DNA from: Actinomadura pelletieri DSM 43383 | GTDB taxonomy: Bacteria; Actinomycetota; Actinomycetes; Streptosporangiales; Streptosporangiaceae | Length of the DNA: 64,000 nucleotides | NCBI RefSeq assembly: GCF_003634705.1 | Contig: NZ_RBWU01000007.1 | Location: 186,001-250,000, forward strand | Direction of reading: 5' to 3' | Shown: piece by piece, positions 16,822 to 25,306 of the stretch | Layout: every line of letters starts with the position of its first letter | Position numbering within the stretch: position 1 is the first letter of the stretch | Made by a program: the position numbers and the translations under genes | Notes under the pieces: model-generated | What the model was told of the DNA's origin: nothing | Databases searched by the model: none | Seen by the model: only the letters and a program-made list of their open reading frames with translations

Positions 16822-19155
16822 ATGTCCCGCGTAGCGTGCGCGCCACCGGCGCGAACCGCCGTCCAGGACGGTGTCGCGGTCATCATGCCCGCCTACCGCG
16901 AGGCGGAGAACCTGGCGTCGACCGTGGAGGACTTCCTGGTCACGCTGGACACCGCGGGGCACGACCACCGGATCGTGATCGTGGACGACGGCAGCCCCGA
17001 CGCGACCGGCGAGCTCATGGACGAGCTGGCCGCGCGGTACCCGGGCCGGATCATCGGCGTCCGGCACGCCGTGAACCGCGGGTACGGCGCGGCCGTCCGC
17101 ACCGGTATCGCCGCCGCCCTGGAACGTACCAACCTGCGGTGGCTGCTCCTGACCGACTCCGACGGCCAGTACAAGGCCGCCGACCTCCTCGCGCTGCTGC
17201 GCATCCAGCGTGAGCAGCGCGCGGACGGCGTGATCGGGTACCGCGTCCACCGCGCCGACTCGCCCGCCCGCCGCCTCAACGGGCACCTGTGGACGGTGGT
17301 GAGCCGCCTGCTGCTCGGCACCCGCAGCAGGGACGTCGACTGCGCCTACAAGCTGCTCGACCGGCGGCTGCTCGACGATCTGCGACTGATGGGCGAGGCG
17401 GCCGCCATCGACCCGGAACTGCTCGCCAAGATCCAGCGGCGCCGGGCCCGGATCGTCGAGCATCCCGTCGACCACCATCCCCGCGAGCACGGCCGTCCCA
17501 CCGGCGCCTCGCCCTGGGTGATCGCCAGGTCCCTGGTGAGCATTCTCGGCGTCTACCGGAACCTGATCGCCGAGGGCCACCGGTGGCGTGCCGCGCGGTG
17601 GCTCCTGCGGCCCCGGGATCCGGTGCTCGCCCTGGTGACGCTCGCGGCGGTGCTCCTGTCGGCCGGCGCGTTCGCGCACCATCTCCGGCACGGCACCGTC
17701 CTGGCCTACGCCGACTCGGTGTCGCACCTGCTGATCACCCGCCGGGTCGTCGACGGGCCCACCGCGGGCGCGGCGCAGCTCGGCGGGGTGTGGCTGCCGC
17801 TGTCGCATCTGCTGTCGCTGCCGCTCGCCTGGAACGACGTCCTGTTCTACTCGGGCTTCGCGGGCGCGGCGGTCTCGATGCTCGCCTACGTGGTGACGGT
17901 CTGGTACGTCTACCTGATCGCGGCGCGGATGGCGGCGGGCCGGGCGGGCGGCACGGGAGACCGGGTCGCGGGCGCCGCGGCCGCCGGGCTGTTCGCCCTC
18001 AACGCCAACGTGCTCTACCTGCAGAGCACCCCGATGACCGAACTGCTGCTCTTCGCGTGCGTCGCCGCGGCCGTCCACCATCTCCAGGCGTGGTGCCGGA
18101 CCGGACGGTACGAGCAACTGGCGATGGTGTCGTGCGCGACGGTCCTGGCCACGCTGACACGCTACGAGGGCTGGGTGCTCGCCGCCGCCGTGGCCGCCGT
18201 CGTGGCCTACGTGTCGGTGCGCCGCTGGAAGAACTACGCCCGGGTGGAGGCCCATCTCGTCTTCTTCGGGGTCGCCGCGTTCAGCGGTGTCGCCGGCTGG
18301 GTCGGCTGGAACTACGTGATCTTCGGGGATCCGCTGTACTGGTACTCCGGCGAGTACGCCGACCCGTCCCTGTGGGCACTGTCGGGCGACCGGAACATCG
18401 GCGCGGCGGGCGTCGCGACACGGACGTACGCGTTCGCGATGGTCCACGACCTCGGCTGGATCACCCTGGCGGTGGCCGCCGTCGGGCTCCTCGTCCACGG
18501 CTGGCGCGAGCGCGCGCGGCCGGTGTCCGTCGCCCCCTACATCCTGCTGGTCTTCGTGCCGTTCTTCGTCTACGCGCTGTACTCGGGGCAGCGTCCGCTG
18601 CACGTCCCGGAGATCCACGGCGGCTCCTACAACATCCGGTTCGCCCTGGTGATGCTCCTGGCGGCGTCCGTCTTCGCCGGATACCTGGTGTCGCTGGCGC
18701 CGCGGGGGACACGTCCCCGGACCTGCCTCCGGACGGCCGTCGCGGCCGGTGTGGTCGCCACGGTGCTCGCGGTTCCCGGCACCGCGACCGTCGCCGAACC
18801 TCTGAACTGGAACGCCGAACGGCAGGGGCGGGCGGTACGGGACGGCGCGGCGTGGCTGCGCCGCCACTACGACGGCGGCACCGTCCTGATGGAGAACTAC
18901 GGCAACGAGCCGGTCGTGTTCAACGCCCGGATCCCGATCGGGCGGATCGTGTACGAGGGCAGCTTCGGGTTGTGGCGCAGGGCGCTCACCGACCCGGCGG
19001 GCAGCGGAATCCGCTGGATCTACGCGCGAACCGTCCCGGAACTGCCCGACGAGACCTGGCGGACCCTCCGCGGCACGCCCGCCCTCACCCGCCACTACAC
19101 CCTCGTCTACCGCGACGACGTGCAGCGCGTCTACCGCAGGACGGACCCTCGATGA
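16822..19155 (+). CDS. Fused GT2 polyprenyl-phosphate glycosyltransferase and polytopic GT-C-like membrane protein
   Basis: 777 residues. Residues 17-245 form a DPM1-type GT2 domain: VIMPAYREAENL, VDDGSPDAT and LLTDSDGQY (DxD). From about 270 there are 11-12 membrane segments with an acidic loop after the first (YADSVSHL), as in PMT/ArnT-type GT-C enzymes. A GT2 that loads a sugar onto polyprenyl phosphate, fused to an enzyme that uses it, would be a one-polypeptide glycosylation system. The ATG lacks a good ribosome site, so the start is uncertain by a few codons. The next GT2 gene overlaps its stop as ATGA. Confidence 0.82.
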   Translation: MSRVACAPPARTAVQDGVAVIMPAYREAENLASTVEDFLVTLDTAGHDHRIVIVDDGSPDATGELMDELAARYPGRIIGVRHAVNRGYGAAVRTGIAAALERTNLRWLLLTDSDGQYKAADLLALLRIQREQRADGVIGYRVHRADSPARRLNGHLWTVVSRLLLGTRSRDVDCAYKLLDRRLLDDLRLMGEAAAIDPELLAKIQRRRARIVEHPVDHHPREHGRPTGASPWVIARSLVSILGVYRNLIAEGHRWRAARWLLRPRDPVLALVTLAAVLLSAGAFAHHLRHGTVLAYADSVSHLLITRRVVDGPTAGAAQLGGVWLPLSHLLSLPLAWNDVLFYSGFAGAAVSMLAYVVTVWYVYLIAARMAAGRAGGTGDRVAGAAAAGLFALNANVLYLQSTPMTELLLFACVAAAVHHLQAWCRTGRYEQLAMVSCATVLATLTRYEGWVLAAAVAAVVAYVSVRRWKNYARVEAHLVFFGVAAFSGVAGWVGWNYVIFGDPLYWYSGEYADPSLWALSGDRNIGAAGVATRTYAFAMVHDLGWITLAVAAVGLLVHGWRERARPVSVAPYILLVFVPFFVYALYSGQRPLHVPEIHGGSYNIRFALVMLLAASVFAGYLVSLAPRGTRPRTCLRTAVAAGVVATVLAVPGTATVAEPLNWNAERQGRAVRDGAAWLRRHYDGGTVLMENYGNEPVVFNARIPIGRIVYEGSFGLWRRALTDPAGSGIRWIYARTVPELPDETWRTLRGTPALTRHYTLVYRDDVQRVYRRTDPR

Positions 19156-20621
19156 CACAGACGACGCAGGTGACGGCCGCGCCGGAGGCGCCCGGACGGA
19201 CACGTCCCATCGCGCCCCTGACCGACGATCTGAGCGCGCGGCGCCTGCTGAGCGGCGGTCAGGCGATCGCGGGCGGCGCGCTCCTGGCGGGACTCGTCGT
19301 CGCGCTGGTCGCCGACATCGTCGTCGAGTCCGGGGCGCCGCTCGTCTGGGGGCAGTGCGTCGTCGCGCTGCTCACCGCCGCGTACGTGCTGACGCTGCTG
19401 TTCCGGGCGGTCCTCGTCGCCGCGGCCTGGCGCTCGCCGGTGATCACGTTCGACGACGGGGAACTCCGCGGCCTGTCCGACGATGCGCTGCCGGACTACA
19501 CCGTCCTCGTACCGCTGCACCGGGAGGCGAAGGTCCTGCCGCTTCTCCTGGACCGGCTCGGACGCCTCGACTATCCCGTCGACCGGCTCCAGATCCTGCT
19601 GCTGATCGAGGAGGACGACGACGAGACCCGCGCCGCCCTGCCCGACCTCGACCCGCCCTTCGAGGTCGTGATCATCCCTCCGTCACGGCCCCGCACCAAG
19701 CCGAAGGCGTGCGACATCGGGCTGGCGCGGGCCCGCGGCGAGTTCGTCGTCATCTACGACGCCGAGGACCGTCCCGACCGCGACCAGCTGCGCAAGGCCG
19801 TGCTGGCGTTCCGCTCCCTGCCCGACCGGACCGTCTGCGTCCAGGCGGAACTCCAGTACTGGAACCCGTGGACGAACTGGCTGACGCGATGCTTCGCGGC
19901 CGAGTACGCCACCAACTTCTGCCTGTGGCTGCGCAGCCTCGACCTGTACCGTCTGGCGATCCCGCTCGGCGGGACGTCCAACCACTTCCGCGCCGACGCG
20001 CTCGCCGACCTCGGCGGCTGGGACCCCTACAACGTCACCGAGGACGCCGACCTCGGCATCCGCATCGCCCGCCGCGGGTGGGAGGTGCGGATGATGGCGT
20101 CGGTCACCGAGGAGGAGGCCAACAGCCGCCTGGGCAACTGGATCCGGCAGCGCAGCCGCTGGATCAAGGGGTACATCCAGACGTGGCTCGTCCACACCCG
20201 GCACCCGCTGCGCCTGTGGCGCGAACTCGGCACCAGACGCACCATCGCGTTCCACCTGACCATGGGGTTCTCGACGCTCACGACCCTGGCCAACCCGTTC
20301 TTCTGGACGCTGACCCTGGTCTACGTCTGCACGGGCACCCGCTACGTCCAGGCGCTGTTCGCGGCGCCGACGCTCTACAGCGGGGTCACGGCCATGGTCG
20401 CCGGCAACCTTCTGGTCGTGTACTGCCTGATGGCGGGCTGCATGGAACGCGGCCTGTACCGCGCGGTGCGGGTCATGCTCACCGTTCCCCTGTACTGGGC
20501 GCTGATGAGCGTCGCCGCCTACAAGGCCGTCTTCCAACTCCTCCGGCCGAGCCGCCGCCATTTCTGGGAACTCACCGACCACGGCCTCGTCACCCACGCG
20601 GACACGTCCACGCGCACCTGA
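19152..20621 (+). CDS. Processive membrane glycosyltransferase (GT2, cellulose/hyaluronan synthase-like)
   Basis: 489 residues. Two N-terminal membrane helices (about 35-85) precede a GT2 domain with the complete D,D,D,QxxRW set: EEDDDE near 160, DAEDRPD near 200, TEDADLG near 300 and QRSRW near 332. Three to four C-terminal helices follow. This is the layout of cellulose, hyaluronan and other processive beta-glycan synthases. There is no c-di-GMP PilZ domain. The ATGA overlap with the preceding fused glycosyltransferase implies translational coupling and a shared product, probably a cell-envelope or exported glycan. Confidence 0.88.
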   Translation: MTQTTQVTAAPEAPGRTRPIAPLTDDLSARRLLSGGQAIAGGALLAGLVVALVADIVVESGAPLVWGQCVVALLTAAYVLTLLFRAVLVAAAWRSPVITFDDGELRGLSDDALPDYTVLVPLHREAKVLPLLLDRLGRLDYPVDRLQILLLIEEDDDETRAALPDLDPPFEVVIIPPSRPRTKPKACDIGLARARGEFVVIYDAEDRPDRDQLRKAVLAFRSLPDRTVCVQAELQYWNPWTNWLTRCFAAEYATNFCLWLRSLDLYRLAIPLGGTSNHFRADALADLGGWDPYNVTEDADLGIRIARRGWEVRMMASVTEEEANSRLGNWIRQRSRWIKGYIQTWLVHTRHPLRLWRELGTRRTIAFHLTMGFSTLTTLANPFFWTLTLVYVCTGTRYVQALFAAPTLYSGVTAMVAGNLLVVYCLMAGCMERGLYRAVRVMLTVPLYWALMSVAAYKAVFQLLRPSRRHFWELTDHGLVTHADTSTRT

Positions 20622-20686
20622 CCCTCCACTGATCTTGTGATGGCAGGATCGGTACCCGGGTGCGTCGACGGCGGAACGGAGCGGCT

Positions 20687-21187
20687 GTGAGCGATCTGGT
20701 GGAGTTCCTGCGGGCCAGGCTCTTCGAGGACGAGGACACCGCGCGGTGGGCGGCCGACTACCGGTCGCGCCCGAACGGTGGCCCCGACTTGTCGGGTTCG
20801 GAGCGCTGGCAGTGGGTCGAGACGACCTCGGGCGAGCGTCTCCGCCTCGGACGTCGCCCGATGGACCACCTCCAACGTCCCGTCTCGTTGCGGAGCGTCA
20901 ACGAGTACCCGTGGCAGAGCCGCCCGGGGTACGGGCCGCATTTCGTGCTGGACGTGTCATTCGTCAAGGAGGGCGTGGCGCTGCACGTGGCACGCCATTC
21001 ACCGGCACGGGTGGTGGCGGAGGTACGCGTGAAACGCCAACTCCTCGACCTGCACTCGCGAATGAACGGTACGGGCGTCTGCGAGGCGTGCGGCGAACAC
21101 GTCCGCGAGGGCGGCTGCACCACCCTCCGCCTCCTGGCCACCCCCTACTCCGACCACCCGGCCTACCGAGCGACCTGGCGCGTCTGA
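20687..21187 (+). CDS. DUF6221-like protein
   Basis: 166 residues from a GTG with CGGAG upstream. The opening SDLVEFLRARLFEDEDTARWAA matches DUF6221 proteins, which are abundant in actinomycetes and often lie near integrated elements or XRE-type regulators. A C-terminal Cys set (CEACGEHVREGGC, near 130) could bind zinc. No known function. It is followed immediately by the tandem-repeat region and the small HTH gene. Confidence 0.7.
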   Translation: MSDLVEFLRARLFEDEDTARWAADYRSRPNGGPDLSGSERWQWVETTSGERLRLGRRPMDHLQRPVSLRSVNEYPWQSRPGYGPHFVLDVSFVKEGVALHVARHSPARVVAEVRVKRQLLDLHSRMNGTGVCEACGEHVREGGCTTLRLLATPYSDHPAYRATWRV

Positions 21188-21748
21188 CGCGACGCTCCGA
21201 CACGGACGTCGTACACCGAGTCGTCATACGCGGGGCGTGGAAGTGGCCCTGCCACGCGGGATCTGGACGGTCGGCCTGTATACCGGTCGGCCGCAAACCA
21301 GATGGTCGTGCGTCGTGGTGCTCGGCGGTCGGACCGTGGGCCGGTCGGTCGCACGAGGGGTGGTCGTACATCGGGTAACGGTGCGCCGCCGGGGCTGGAC
21401 GGTCGGCCTGTATACCGGTCGGCCGCAAACCAGATGGTCGTGCGTCGTGGGTGCTCGGCGGTCGGACCGTGGACCGGTCGGTCGCACGAGGGGTGGTCGT
21501 ACATCGGGTAACGGTGCGCCGCCGGGGCTGGACGGTCGGACGGTGCGCCGGCGGTCCGTTGGTCGGGCCGTCATGCGACGGGGGTGGTCGGACGGTGTGC
21601 CGGTTGGTCGCGTGTCGGGTGACGGCGCGTCGCGGGGCCGGGTGGTCCGCCGGGCGCTTGTCCGGCGGTCGCGTGGGGTGGGGTGTGCGTTGGGGTGACC
21701 GGGGTGCGGTGCTGGAGGTTTCCTGGTGTTTCCGGCATGCTGGGCGGC
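21188..21748. other. Repeat-rich intergenic region between DUF6221 and the HTH gene
   Basis: No gene is supported across these 561 bases. The plus strand is strongly G/T-biased and full of GGTCGG and GGTGGTCG words. The first three quarters hold the 132-bp tandem repeat listed separately; the rest (about 21540-21700) is a degenerate continuation of the same words. Frames stay open in several phases only because of the repeat composition. Confidence 0.7.
21263..21527 (+). repeat. Two tandem 132/133-bp direct repeats
   Basis: Unit 1 is 21263-21394 and unit 2 is 21395-21527, nearly identical (one extra G and few substitutions), followed by the first dozen bases of a third unit at 21528. Each unit carries an imperfect palindrome around GTATAC flanked by GGTCGGCC (CGGCCTGTATACCGGTCGG) and several GGTCGG words. 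The array ends about 220 bases upstream of the HTH gene start. Confidence 0.9.
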
Positions 21749-22135
21749 ATGGCCGGGGACGTGGACCGGGAGCGGGTCGCCAAGTACGCGGTCGCCCGGC
21801 GCGGGTCGCTCGGGTTGACGCAGGAGCAGGTCGCCGAGCGGGCCGGGGTGACGGTCAAGACCATCTACAACCTCGAGTCGGGGGAGCGGTGGCCGCAGGC
21901 GCGGACCCGCGCCGCCGTCGAGGAGGCCCTGCGGTGGCGGCTCGGGGATCTCGCGCGGATCGGTGAGGGCGGGGAGCCGCTCGGCGGTCGGGACCTGGAC
22001 GCGGCCGACGCACTGCCCCGTGAACTCGCGGAGCTCAACGCCTACTTCGCCGACCTGCGGACCGATCCGGGCGAGAGGCGGCGGATGGCGCTGGCGTTTC
22101 TCCGCGCCCTCTACGGGGAGCCGGACGGACGCTGA
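21749..22135 (+). CDS. Small XRE-like HTH regulator
   Basis: 128 residues. A helix-turn-helix of the Cro/CI type lies at about 10-60 (LTQEQVAERAGVTVKTIYNLESGERWPQ), with the recognition helix TVKTIYNLE. A 65-residue acidic C-terminal part without known fold follows. I take the ATG after GGGCGG; an ATG four codons earlier is possible. It may bind the GTATAC-centred palindromes in the repeats upstream (inference). It converges on the DUF1906 gene, with only 24 bases between stops. Confidence 0.8.
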   Translation: MAGDVDRERVAKYAVARRGSLGLTQEQVAERAGVTVKTIYNLESGERWPQARTRAAVEEALRWRLGDLARIGEGGEPLGGRDLDAADALPRELAELNAYFADLRTDPGERRRMALAFLRALYGEPDGR

Positions 22136-22159
22136 GTTACCGGGTCTTACCGCCGAGGG

Positions 22160-23188
22160 TCATTTCCAGAACAACACCTTGGCGGTGCCCTGGGTGACCG
22201 TGGCGGGCGCGTCGCCGTGCTGGAGCAGCTGGAACCGCACCCGGTGGCCCGCTCCGACGGTGTCGGCGGCGAGCCCGTACACCAGGTTCGTCGTGTCGCC
22301 GACGGACACGAAGTCCTGGACGGGGCCGACCGCGAACTTGCCGGTGTCCTCGATCTGAACCTCGATCGCGCGGGCCTGGATGAGGGTGCCGGCGGGGACG
22401 CCGGTGACGGTCGTCGCCACCGACAGGCTGTAGCGGGCGGACCCGGTCAGCAGACTCGGGCCGCCCTTGTCGTAGTGCTGGTGCTCGCGGTCGGAGTACT
22501 CCTTGGCCCAGCCGACGGTCGTCCACGCGCCGGGAGGAAGCTGCTGTCGCTCGCCGCCGGTGCCGACGGACACGTAGTCGGGCATGTCGTCTCCCTCGGG
22601 CGAGACGCCGACGCGCCACTGCCCGTAGTCGCTCCTGACGGCGCGGTCGTAGTCGACGGTGACGCCGTTGATCTGGTGGTCGTTGGAGTACTGCTGGAGG
22701 TGCGCGCGGTCGTCCCACCGGCCCTCCGACCAGGCGTAGGTCTGCCAGCCGAAGGTGATCTTCCCGGCGTCGAAGGCGCGTTTCAGCGGCCCATGACCCG
22801 CGTAGAGGCCGACGCGGCGGCGGCCGAGGACGCTCGCCGCGCCGTCGAGATAGGCGTTGATCTCGTCCTGTTGGCCGGGGGAGGCGTCCCAGTCGGCGGC
22901 GAAGTAGATCGGCCGGCCGTCCGGCATGCCGCACGTCGTGGCCTGCGCGGCGGCGTCCCTGGCGTCCGCGACGCCCGCGGCGCGCCCGTCCAGGGGACGC
23001 TTGGCGGTGGTCTCCCAGACGACGACGAGCCAGATGCCCGCGTCGGACAGACTCTCGGCCTCCGCGGGGGTGAGGTTCTTCCCGGTCTTGTCGTGCGAGA
23101 GGTAACGGCACGCGAACTTCACCCCGGCGCGTTTCAGCGCGGCCACGCCGGGACGTCCCCACGCGTAGTCGACGCCGAAGACAGCCAT
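22160..23188 (-). CDS. DUF1906 (Rv2525c-like glycoside-hydrolase-like) protein
   Basis: 342 residues. The N-terminal 210 residues form a TIM-barrel of the DUF1906/Rv2525c family: FGVDYAWGRPGVAALKRAGVKFACRYLSHD, IYFAADWDASPGQ and VGLYAGHGPLKRA. The C-terminal 130 residues are beta-rich with two related segments around PDYVSVG and QDFVSVG. The family is thought to act on cell-wall glycans and is usually exported. Here GGAGTTG precedes an ATG with no signal peptide, and no in-frame upstream start gives one, so export by Sec or Tat is not evident. Confidence 0.83.
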   Translation of the reverse strand: MAVFGVDYAWGRPGVAALKRAGVKFACRYLSHDKTGKNLTPAEAESLSDAGIWLVVVWETTAKRPLDGRAAGVADARDAAAQATTCGMPDGRPIYFAADWDASPGQQDEINAYLDGAASVLGRRRVGLYAGHGPLKRAFDAGKITFGWQTYAWSEGRWDDRAHLQQYSNDHQINGVTVDYDRAVRSDYGQWRVGVSPEGDDMPDYVSVGTGGERQQLPPGAWTTVGWAKEYSDREHQHYDKGGPSLLTGSARYSLSVATTVTGVPAGTLIQARAIEVQIEDTGKFAVGPVQDFVSVGDTTNLVYGLAADTVGAGHRVRFQLLQHGDAPATVTQGTAKVLFWK

Positions 23189-23396
23189 GTCAACTCCATG
23201 GGTCGTGGTTCCGGTCCGTCCATCGCATTCAACAGGGCGCGCCCGTGAACGCGCAGCGGAACCAAGGGCGGTCCATCCGTGACGACAGCTGTCACTATCT
23301 GTCACGACACGCCGACACGGCGCTAGGCGGACGGCCGGGCGCTCGCTACAACGGACCTGTCCACAGGAAGAAACCGCAGGCCACGGGGGGCTCATT

Positions 23397-24254
23397 GTGA
23401 TCCGGACATGGAGGGGGCGCGGTCTCCTCATCCTGGCGGCCGTGCCGCTGGTGGGGGCCGTGCCGATGACGGACGTGGCGGCGGCGAAGCCGCCCCCGCG
23501 TCCCAGAACGCACGCCGGGCCGTCGAAGGGCGTGGTGCTGCGCACGGCGGCGCCGGAGAGGGCCGTGGTCCCGGGACGGGCCTACGCGTGGGCGTGGACG
23601 TTCCGCGTGACCGGCAAGGCGCGGGCGAAGTCCGGGGAGGCGGTGTTCAGGACGACGCTGCCGGAGTCACTGGCGTTCGTGTCCGGTGAGAAGGCCTGCG
23701 CGTCCAGTGGACGGGAGGTCGTCTGCGCGCTCGGCACCGTCCGGCGCGGTCAGAAGATCGGCGGGGTGATCAGGGCCAAGGTGCTCAGGCGGGCCAAGCC
23801 GGGTACGACGATCCACCTGCGCGGCGCCGTCACCTGGCGAGGGACGCGTGTGACCACGCGGTTCCCGGACGTGCGCGTCTCCCGCACCGCCGACCTCGCG
23901 ATCATCGAGACCGCGCCGGCGAAGGCGCGGAGCGGCGCGCGGATCCGGTACGCGCTGGGCGTCCGGAATCTGGGCCCGGCCACGGCCGAGAGCGTGACCG
24001 TGGAGTCGCGGGGGCCGATCAGGCTCGTCGGCCACGACACCGCCTGCCTGCCGCGCGGCCGCGACTACGTGTGCGCGGTGGGGTCGCTCCGGGCCAGGGC
24101 GTCCAGGACGCTGCACTTCGAGGCGGTGCCGCGCGGCGGCGTCCGGGCGGGCACGGTGCTGGAGTCGTCGTGGCGGGCGACGTCCCCGACCCCCGACGCC
24201 GACATGTCGAACAACCGCGCCGTCGTCCGCACCCGGATCACCGGGCACCGCTGA
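23397..24254 (+). CDS. Secreted protein with DUF11/CARDB-type Ig-like repeats
   Basis: 285 residues. A signal peptide spans about 1-30 (basic start, GLLILAAVPLVGAVPMTDVAAA, cleavage after AAA or so). It is followed by a Pro-rich linker and two immunoglobulin-like repeats: 48-160 and 165-280, the second with RTADLAIIETAPAKARSGARIRYALGVRNLGPATAESVTV, the DUF11 hallmark. Each repeat carries one Cys pair. Such proteins lie outside the membrane as structural or adhesive modules. No sortase signal or anchor is visible. The start is a GTG with GGGGGG upstream. Confidence 0.75.
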   Translation: MIRTWRGRGLLILAAVPLVGAVPMTDVAAAKPPPRPRTHAGPSKGVVLRTAAPERAVVPGRAYAWAWTFRVTGKARAKSGEAVFRTTLPESLAFVSGEKACASSGREVVCALGTVRRGQKIGGVIRAKVLRRAKPGTTIHLRGAVTWRGTRVTTRFPDVRVSRTADLAIIETAPAKARSGARIRYALGVRNLGPATAESVTVESRGPIRLVGHDTACLPRGRDYVCAVGSLRARASRTLHFEAVPRGGVRAGTVLESSWRATSPTPDADMSNNRAVVRTRITGHR

Positions 24255-24308
24255 ACGAACCGCTGGTCAGTGGCGCGAGCAGGGGGACGCGGGTAGCAGG
24301 ATGGGGAC

Positions 24309-25235
24309 ATGCGACTTCGGATCTTCACCGAGCCCCAGCAGGGGGCGAGCTACGAGACACAGCTGACCGTCGCCAAGGCGGCGGAGGACCTCGGTTTCGA
24401 CGCGTACTTCCGTTCGGACCACTACGTCAAGATGGGCGACGTGACGGGCGAACCGGGCCCGACCGACTCCTGGATCACCCTGGGCGCGCTGGCCAGGGAG
24501 ACGAGCCGGATCAGGCTCGGCACGCTGGTGACGGCCGCGACGTTCCGCCACCCGGGCCCGCTGGCGATCTCGGTCGCGCAGGTCGACCGGATGAGCGGCG
24601 GGCGCGTCGACCTCGGTCTCGGCACGGGCTGGTTCGAGGTGGAGCACACCGCGTACGGCATCCCGTTCCCGAGTCTGGGCGAGCGTTTCGCGCGCCTGGA
24701 GGAGCAGCTGGAGATCGTCACCGGGCTCTGGGGGACGCCGGGCGGCGAGACCTACTCGTTCAGCGGCGAGCACTACACGCTGACCGAGTCGCCCGCGCTG
24801 CCGAAGCCCGCCCAGGCGGGCGGCCCGCCGATCATCATCGGCGGGACCGGGGCGAAGCGGACACCACGGCTGGCCGTCCGGTACGCCGACGAGTACAACG
24901 TCCCGTTCCAGCAGCCGGACGACACGCGCGCCGCGTTCGACCGGGTCCGCGCCGCCTATGCCGAGGCGGGACGGACGAAGCCGCTCGTGTACTCGGTCGC
25001 GCAGGTCCTGTGCTGTGGCCGCGACGAGGCGGAGGTGAAGCGCCGCGCCGCCGCGATCGGACGGGAGGTCCCCGAACTGCGGCAGAACGGCCTCGCGGGC
25101 ACGCCCGCCGAACTGGTCGACAAGCTGGGCCGGTTCGCGGAGATGGGCGCCGAGCGCGTCTACCTCCAGGTCCTCGACCTGGACGACCTGGAGCACCTGG
25201 AACTGATCGCCTCCGAGGTCATGCCCCGGCTCTGA
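24309..25235 (+). CDS. LLM-class F420-dependent oxidoreductase
   Basis: 308 residues of luciferase-like TIM-barrel: MRLRIFTEPQQGASYETQLTVA at strand 1, DHYVKMG, IRLGTLVTAATFRHPGPLAISVAQVDRMSGGRVDLGLGTGW and a C-terminal GTPAELVDKL. The pattern fits the TIGR03560-type F420 enzymes common in actinomycetes. The substrate is unknown. GGATGGGGAC precedes the ATG. It converges on the MFS exporter gene, with a bidirectional hairpin terminator between them. Confidence 0.9.
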   Translation: MRLRIFTEPQQGASYETQLTVAKAAEDLGFDAYFRSDHYVKMGDVTGEPGPTDSWITLGALARETSRIRLGTLVTAATFRHPGPLAISVAQVDRMSGGRVDLGLGTGWFEVEHTAYGIPFPSLGERFARLEEQLEIVTGLWGTPGGETYSFSGEHYTLTESPALPKPAQAGGPPIIIGGTGAKRTPRLAVRYADEYNVPFQQPDDTRAAFDRVRAAYAEAGRTKPLVYSVAQVLCCGRDEAEVKRRAAAIGREVPELRQNGLAGTPAELVDKLGRFAEMGAERVYLQVLDLDDLEHLELIASEVMPRL

Positions 25236-25256
25236 TCGTCCCCGAACCACGCCGGA

Positions 25257-25285
25257 GCCCGCGGCGGGCGACTCCCGCCGCGGGC
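25257..25285. terminator. Bidirectional hairpin terminator
   Basis: Twelve perfect pairs, GCCCGCGGCGGG at 25257-25268 with its complement at 25274-25285, and a five-base loop. It lies between two convergent stop codons (25235 and 25307). No T-run on either strand. Confidence 0.75.
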
Positions 25286-25306
25286 CCTGGTGCGTCACGT
25301 CCCAGG

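Noticed and set aside
17289..19151. A long extension of the processive GT2 reading through the preceding gene
   Set aside because: It is an out-of-frame shadow of the fused glycosyltransferase; an ATGA overlap gives the real start.
21237..21698. Several 60-150-codon frames through the tandem repeat
   Set aside because: They exist in many phases because of repeat composition; products are Arg/Gly/Trp-rich with no domain and no ribosome site.
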